Positions 5,812 to 9,384 of a stretch of DNA of 9,384 nt are shown here, one piece after another. The notes beneath the pieces are model-generated. The model saw only the letters and a list, made by a program, of their open reading frames with translations. It searched no databases and had not been told where the DNA came from. The stretch covers positions 1-9,384 of the forward strand of contig CAYMST010000191.1 of assembly GCA_964393115.1 (NCBI GenBank), written 5' to 3'. The stretch comes from CAYMST01 sp964393115 (GTDB lineage: Bacteria > Bacteroidota > Bacteroidia > Cytophagales > Cyclobacteriaceae). Both the position numbers and the translations under genes were made by a program. Numbering within the stretch: position 1 is the first letter of the stretch; each line of letters starts with the position of its first letter.

Positions 5812-7347
5812 CTATCGTTCGATTACAACTCTTTCCGTAGTGCATTGTTTCCCCTTTGCATGGGAGATTTTTATGTAGTATGCTCCTGGCTTCTTTTCTA
5901 GTCTTTCAAGATCAATGGATACTTCACTCTGTCCTTTCTTTACTTCTATCGCGAATGTTTCATTGCCTTTATCATCCAGCAATACAATTCTATCGCCTTC
6001 CTCTGTATGTCGGATGTTGAGGTATTTATGTGTCGGATTGGGGTAGATTTCTTTTTGGGATTTTACCCGAGAAACAGATGAAAGTATACTTTCATCTGTT
6101 TCTCGGACAATACGCACATGTCTAATGCCTGTCTTATCCATCGTAAATGTACCGGGCGCACCACCTGCAATAAAGAGGTCGCTTGTCGAACTTTTGTTGC
6201 TAAGAGACACAGATAGACCTAAGTTCTTTCCTGTAAGGTATGGGACTATTGTTCCGTAGTGCAACCAGTCATTTCCTTTCATTTTGTACCATTGAACTCT
6301 TCCTTGTGCCCCGTCAAGAATACCACCAGTACCGACTGCTATCGTACCATTTGAGTTGATAGCTACTCCCTTCACTGGATCTGGAGCGCCTATTCCCAAA
6401 TTGTACGGAGGTAATAAAGCCCAAAAGGCTTGCGAAACATGATAGATCTGAACGCCTGCGGAGCCACTATTACCGTCCACTACGAATACATCTTCCCCCA
6501 CCTTTTCAATGTCAACTCTCTTTCCAATATATCGTTGGCCGCTTCCTCCCGTTTTTACTCCAGCAATGTCATAACTGTTTAACACATTCTTGTAGACATA
6601 TATACGTCCCTTGCCACCACTATACCCTGGAGATCCGACGACTATTGAGCTACCATCTCCGGTGATATTTACGCTGGTACCATAGTGGTGATCATGATGA
6701 TAAGAAGGATCAAAAGTAGGAAAAAGCATTTGTGAGTGAATATATCCATCTGTTTCACTTTCATATTTCAATATGTCTACTGCACCATGCCTATCGAAAC
6801 CACTCGGTGATTCACTTCTTGGTGACCCTACTACCACTATTTGTCCATCATCGGACATGGCTACTGCAAGTCCTATATCACTCCTTGGAGACCCTATGGT
6901 GCTTAGGTCCGTACTTGGAATGAGACCCCATATATTGGATACTATATTGTATTCGTATACGCGGAGTTCTCCCTTAAGATGATTTGGAGCCCCTACCACG
7001 ATTCGGTTTCCGTCATAGCTGATGGCAACAGCTGATCCAAATCTGCCTGTTGCATTGATGGAAAGAGACTGTCCTATTTGCTCCCAGTGATCAGGGTCGA
7101 AAGGCATTGTTCTCCTGTATACGCACACCATACCTAAGCCTTCTTTACCTTCTGGACCAGTCTGATAGGGTGCTCCTGCGATCAGGGTAGAACCGTCTGC
7201 GCTCAATTTTATATCAAACCCAAACATGTTAGTCGGCTGTGAGAGGTCTGGGTTGACTAAGGTAGTAGTAGAGACTTGTCCAGATAACGTATGGGTACAA
7301 AACACTAGTTGACAGAGTAATGACACTCTAAAAAAGTAAATTTTCAT
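5812..7347 (-). CDS. Secreted seven-bladed FG-GAP-type beta-propeller with T9SS sorting domain (gene B)
   Basis: A 511-residue paralogue of A and C. Residues 1-23 are a signal peptide (MKIYFFRVSLL onward, ending LSG) with mature Gln24. Seven blades follow (about 42-92, 104-143, 158-211, 221-266, 274-314, 326-370, 376-413), with cores such as SADGSTLIAGAP, SYDGNRIVVGAP and TGDGSSIVVGSP. The sorting domain spans about 434-511, opens with IYPNP and ends ERVVIER. The frame extends to an ATG at 7398, but I prefer 7347: it opens the signal peptide, puts Gln at position 24 as in A and C, and leaves the first 60 residues aligned without gaps. The propeller is closest to A, but the sorting domain is clearly different from the near-identical pair in A and C. 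Two oddities are unique to B: a 40-bp perfect palindrome over codons 415-427 in the hinge before the sorting domain, and a His cluster YHHDHHYG at 216-223 entering blade 4. Ligand unknown. Confidence 0.92.
   Translation of the reverse strand: MKIYFFRVSLLCQLVFCTHTLSGQVSTTTLVNPDLSQPTNMFGFDIKLSADGSTLIAGAPYQTGPEGKEGLGMVCVYRRTMPFDPDHWEQIGQSLSINATGRFGSAVAISYDGNRIVVGAPNHLKGELRVYEYNIVSNIWGLIPSTDLSTIGSPRSDIGLAVAMSDDGQIVVVGSPRSESPSGFDRHGAVDILKYESETDGYIHSQMLFPTFDPSYHHDHHYGTSVNITGDGSSIVVGSPGYSGGKGRIYVYKNVLNSYDIAGVKTGGSGQRYIGKRVDIEKVGEDVFVVDGNSGSAGVQIYHVSQAFWALLPPYNLGIGAPDPVKGVAINSNGTIAVGTGGILDGAQGRVQWYKMKGNDWLHYGTIVPYLTGKNLGLSVSLSNKSSTSDLFIAGGAPGTFTMDKTGIRHVRIVRETDESILSSVSRVKSQKEIYPNPTHKYLNIRHTEEGDRIVLLDDKGNETFAIEVKKGQSEVSIDLERLEKKPGAYYIKISHAKGKQCTTERVVIER
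6067..6106. repeat. 40-bp perfect spacerless palindrome inside gene B
   Basis: Both strands read the same over 40 bp, centred between 6086 and 6087 (arms begin CCGAGAAACA, centre GTATAC). There is no mismatch and no spacer. On the coding strand it gives Arg-Glu-Thr-Asp-Glu-Ser-Ile-Leu-Ser-Ser-Val-Ser-Arg (residues 415-427), exactly the hinge between propeller blade 7 and the sorting domain. The first half (RET) is conserved in genes C and A (RETSP, REETP); the second half has no counterpart there, so it looks like an inverted copy of the first. In mRNA it would form a very stable hairpin. Confidence 0.95.
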
Positions 7348-7579
7348 TTTTTGGTTTGTTGAAATGATTGGTAATTGTAGCTTTTCAGTGATATTCATTG
7401 CTATTCTTATACACTAAATATGGTATCGGAGTCCATCCATTTAGAGGCAGAAATAAAATCTGGTAACACACTGTTGAAATCAATCTTCAGCGATTCAATT
7501 CAAGAATTTTATCCGAGGCGTTTGGAATGAATAGAACATGTCGAGTTTAGTTTTAGCTGATGATGAGTTTTAAAAGCAA

Positions 7580-7610
7580 CAGCTAGTCTTCCATATGGAG
7601 AGACTAGCTG
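7580..7610 (-). terminator. Probable terminator hairpin of gene A
   Basis: CAGCTAGTCT (7580-7589) and AGACTAGCTG (7601-7610) pair perfectly over 10 bp around an 11-base loop. It begins 24 bases past the TAA of A. On the minus strand it is followed by TTGCTTTTAAAA, a fair U-rich tail. The CAGCTAGT arm recurs in the hairpin after gene C at the same spacing. It separates A from B, whose start is a further 230 bases away. Confidence 0.7.
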
Positions 7611-7624
7611 TATCCTGAGTAAGT

Positions 7625-7815
7625 GGTTATGTTATTATTTGATCACCACTCGTTTCATGCTTTCTTCTCCGTTTTCTTTGGAGATTTTTAAGTAGTAGAT
7701 GCTAGGTTCCAATCGGAGTTCTTGGATATCAATAGATATATCATGTTGCCCTCTTTTTACTACCGTATGATATAATTGATTACCCTGCTCATCCAGCAAT
7801 ATGATCTGGTCACCT
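7625..7815 (-). repeat. 3'-end homology block of gene A (matches 3532-3722 in gene C)
   Basis: This is the partner of the block at 3532-3722: 191 ungapped bases, about 91% identical by eye, covering the end of the sorting domain, the stop and the first trailing bases. The two proteins differ at 6 of 59 residues here. Identity drops immediately upstream of 7815 (GDQ preceded by QVAL here and by LHE in C). Confidence 0.8.
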
Positions 7816-9182
7816 AACGCAACTTGACTTACGTTTAGTTGATCATGGACAGGATTAGGATAAACTGTTTTTTGATTTCCGGAGATGAAAAGCGACGGAA
7901 ATAAAACTGGTGTTTCTTCGCGAGCGATGCGAACATACCTTGTCCCAGAGGTAGGAGGACCGAAACCAAAAATACCTGGTGCTCCACCAGCAATGAATAG
8001 ATCGCCACCAGCGGTTTTATTGCTAAGAGATACCGAGCTACCTAAGGCTCTTGTTGTGTAGTCCATAATAAATGGGTCAAGTTTTCCTGAAAATATCCAG
8101 CTGTTTCCTTTCTTGTGATACCATTCTACAGCTCCTGTTCCTGCGTATCCATTGTTATGTCCTATGGCTATGGTGCCGTTTGTATTGATATCTACGCTCA
8201 AAATATGGTTTGCCACAGCGAAGTCTATCTCGTATGGGGGCAATAGAGTCCATAAAGCTTGAGAAGTATTATATATCAGTGCGGTATTAGAGATGCTATT
8301 AACTAAGACTAGGTAAGGATCTCCATTTACCCTTTCGATAGCAACCATTTCCCCAATATCTTGATGGTCTATACCGGTTTTAACACCACCAGGGACATAA
8401 CTGCCGGCTACTAGATTATAAACATATGCGCGTCCTCTAAAATGACCACTGCTTTGATAACCCTTAGCTCCAACTACTATAGAGTTACCATCACCAGTGA
8501 TAGCTACGTTACGACCATACTGTTGGAAAGCTTGGTTTACTGTAGGGAGAAGGGTTTGTGTGTGGTCGAAACTATTCGTTACATTATTATAAGTTAGAAT
8601 GTCTACTGCCCCATTGCGGATATAGCCAGTAACAGATTCACTGTAAGGTGATCCCACTACTACAGTATTCCCATCATCAGACATGGCGACCGCTTCTCCT
8701 ATGGAATTCCTTGGCTCCCCAACTGCACTCAAGTTATCACTTGTTATGAGGATCCAGGTATTTGATGCCAAGTTGTATTCGTATATTCGAACCCTACCTT
8801 GGTTAGTGCTAAAACCACCTGGATCTCCCATTACGATTCGGTTTCCATCACCACTTAGATCTACTGATGTTCCTAGTGTTCCCGCTTCATCAAGAGTGAG
8901 TGGCTGCCCAATTTGCTCCCAGTGGTCAGCGTTGAAGGGCATCGTTCTTCGATATACATGCACCATTCCAAAATACTCTCCGCCTTCCGCGCTTGCCTGA
9001 TAGGGGGCTCCTACGATAAGTGTCGATCCATCTGCACTCAACTTTGCATCATGTCCAAACATATTCGATGGCTGTGTAGGGTCGGTGTTAGTGATGGTAG
9101 TAACTGTCGTCTGTCCAATTAGTGCCGCGGAGTATAAGAATACTTGACAGGTCAATAAAGTCTTGAAAATAAACTTTTTCAT
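7635..9182 (-). CDS. Secreted seven-bladed FG-GAP-type beta-propeller with T9SS sorting domain (gene A)
   Basis: A 515-residue protein. Residues 1-23 are a signal peptide (MKKFIFKTLL onward, ending LIG) with mature Gln24. Seven blades occupy about 42-92, 103-146, 161-213, 222-267, 276-315, 327-370 and 380-421. Their cores include SADGSTLIVGAP, SGDGNRIVMGDP, SDDGNTVVVGSP and TGDGNSIVVGAK; blade 5 again departs from the pattern. The T9SS sorting domain (about 438-515) opens with VYPNP, has the ILLDEQGN turn and ends KRVVIK. FG-GAP-type propellers bind ligands and sometimes calcium in blade loops; no enzyme motif is visible, so a binding or adhesive role at the cell surface is inferred. Its blade 1 is strongly similar to B (both read YRRTMPF and HWEQIGQ), while its C-terminal 60 residues match C. 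It has the only good Shine-Dalgarno sequence in the window. Confidence 0.93.
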   Translation of the reverse strand: MKKFIFKTLLTCQVFLYSAALIGQTTVTTITNTDPTQPSNMFGHDAKLSADGSTLIVGAPYQASAEGGEYFGMVHVYRRTMPFNADHWEQIGQPLTLDEAGTLGTSVDLSGDGNRIVMGDPGGFSTNQGRVRIYEYNLASNTWILITSDNLSAVGEPRNSIGEAVAMSDDGNTVVVGSPYSESVTGYIRNGAVDILTYNNVTNSFDHTQTLLPTVNQAFQQYGRNVAITGDGNSIVVGAKGYQSSGHFRGRAYVYNLVAGSYVPGGVKTGIDHQDIGEMVAIERVNGDPYLVLVNSISNTALIYNTSQALWTLLPPYEIDFAVANHILSVDINTNGTIAIGHNNGYAGTGAVEWYHKKGNSWIFSGKLDPFIMDYTTRALGSSVSLSNKTAGGDLFIAGGAPGIFGFGPPTSGTRYVRIAREETPVLFPSLFISGNQKTVYPNPVHDQLNVSQVALGDQIILLDEQGNQLYHTVVKRGQHDISIDIQELRLEPSIYYLKISKENGEESMKRVVIK

Positions 9183-9384
9183 AATCTAACTTTCCTTTCT
9201 AATAAATAATAAAATTGATAAGCTGGTTTTTCTCTGTTTTAATTCGCTGGTAACAAGTGTTTTAGGGTTGCTTTATCCAATTGAGGATATAGGATTATGA
9301 TTAGCGAACTAATCCAAATTGAATTGATAATAAGTATGAATTCTAATGTCATGGTTTAATAGATTAATTCTTAAAATATTGATT
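9183..9384 (-). promoter_or_regulatory. Upstream region of gene A with Shine-Dalgarno sequence
   Basis: The minus strand carries AAAGGA (9193-9198) 10 bases before the ATG of A, inside AGAAAGGAAA, a plausible ribosome binding site. The other four genes have no comparable site, which is usual in Bacteroidota. The remaining bases to the window edge are AT-rich and contain no gene or consensus promoter I can support. Confidence 0.5.

Overview
This window looks like chromosomal DNA from a member of the Bacteroidota. It is moderately AT-rich. Start codons mostly lack a Shine-Dalgarno sequence. Every convincing gene encodes a signal peptide whose predicted mature N-terminus is Gln, and the four genes whose 3' end is visible finish in a type IX secretion system (T9SS) type A C-terminal sorting domain with a [YF]PNP entry motif. 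The genus cannot be named from the sequence.

All five genes lie on the minus strand, so transcription runs right to left. From the right: propeller gene A (9182-7635), propeller gene B (7347-5812) and propeller gene C (5098-3542) are tandem paralogues of 515, 511 and 518 residues. Each has a signal peptide, seven FG-GAP/integrin-like blade repeats and a T9SS sorting domain. Then come a 122-residue 'minimal' T9SS cargo gene D (2709-2341), which is little more than a signal peptide plus sorting domain, and gene E (1222 to beyond position 1). Gene E encodes a signal peptide followed by about 45 copies of an acidic octapeptide, GDNPGDDX. The forward-strand open frames over the 24-bp tandem repeat are shadows; the real coding strand is minus, where the frame is open from an ATG to the window edge. 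E and D share their first 35 residues without a gap, including Cys34, and they share upstream DNA.

The genes are separated by long non-coding gaps (about 0.2 to 1.1 kb). Hairpins lie just downstream of A, C and D, and a weak one downstream of B, so the genes are probably transcribed singly rather than as an operon. The inferred theme is a cluster of independently expressed, surface-displayed or secreted proteins: three beta-propellers, one very acidic repeat stalk, and one cargo lacking a passenger domain.

The most notable sequence structures are the unlisted acidic repeat protein with nested higher-order duplications, a 40-bp perfect spacerless palindrome inside gene B at the propeller/sorting-domain junction, and a 191-bp block at the 3' ends of genes A and C that is about 91% identical while the rest of those genes is much more diverged, suggesting gene conversion.
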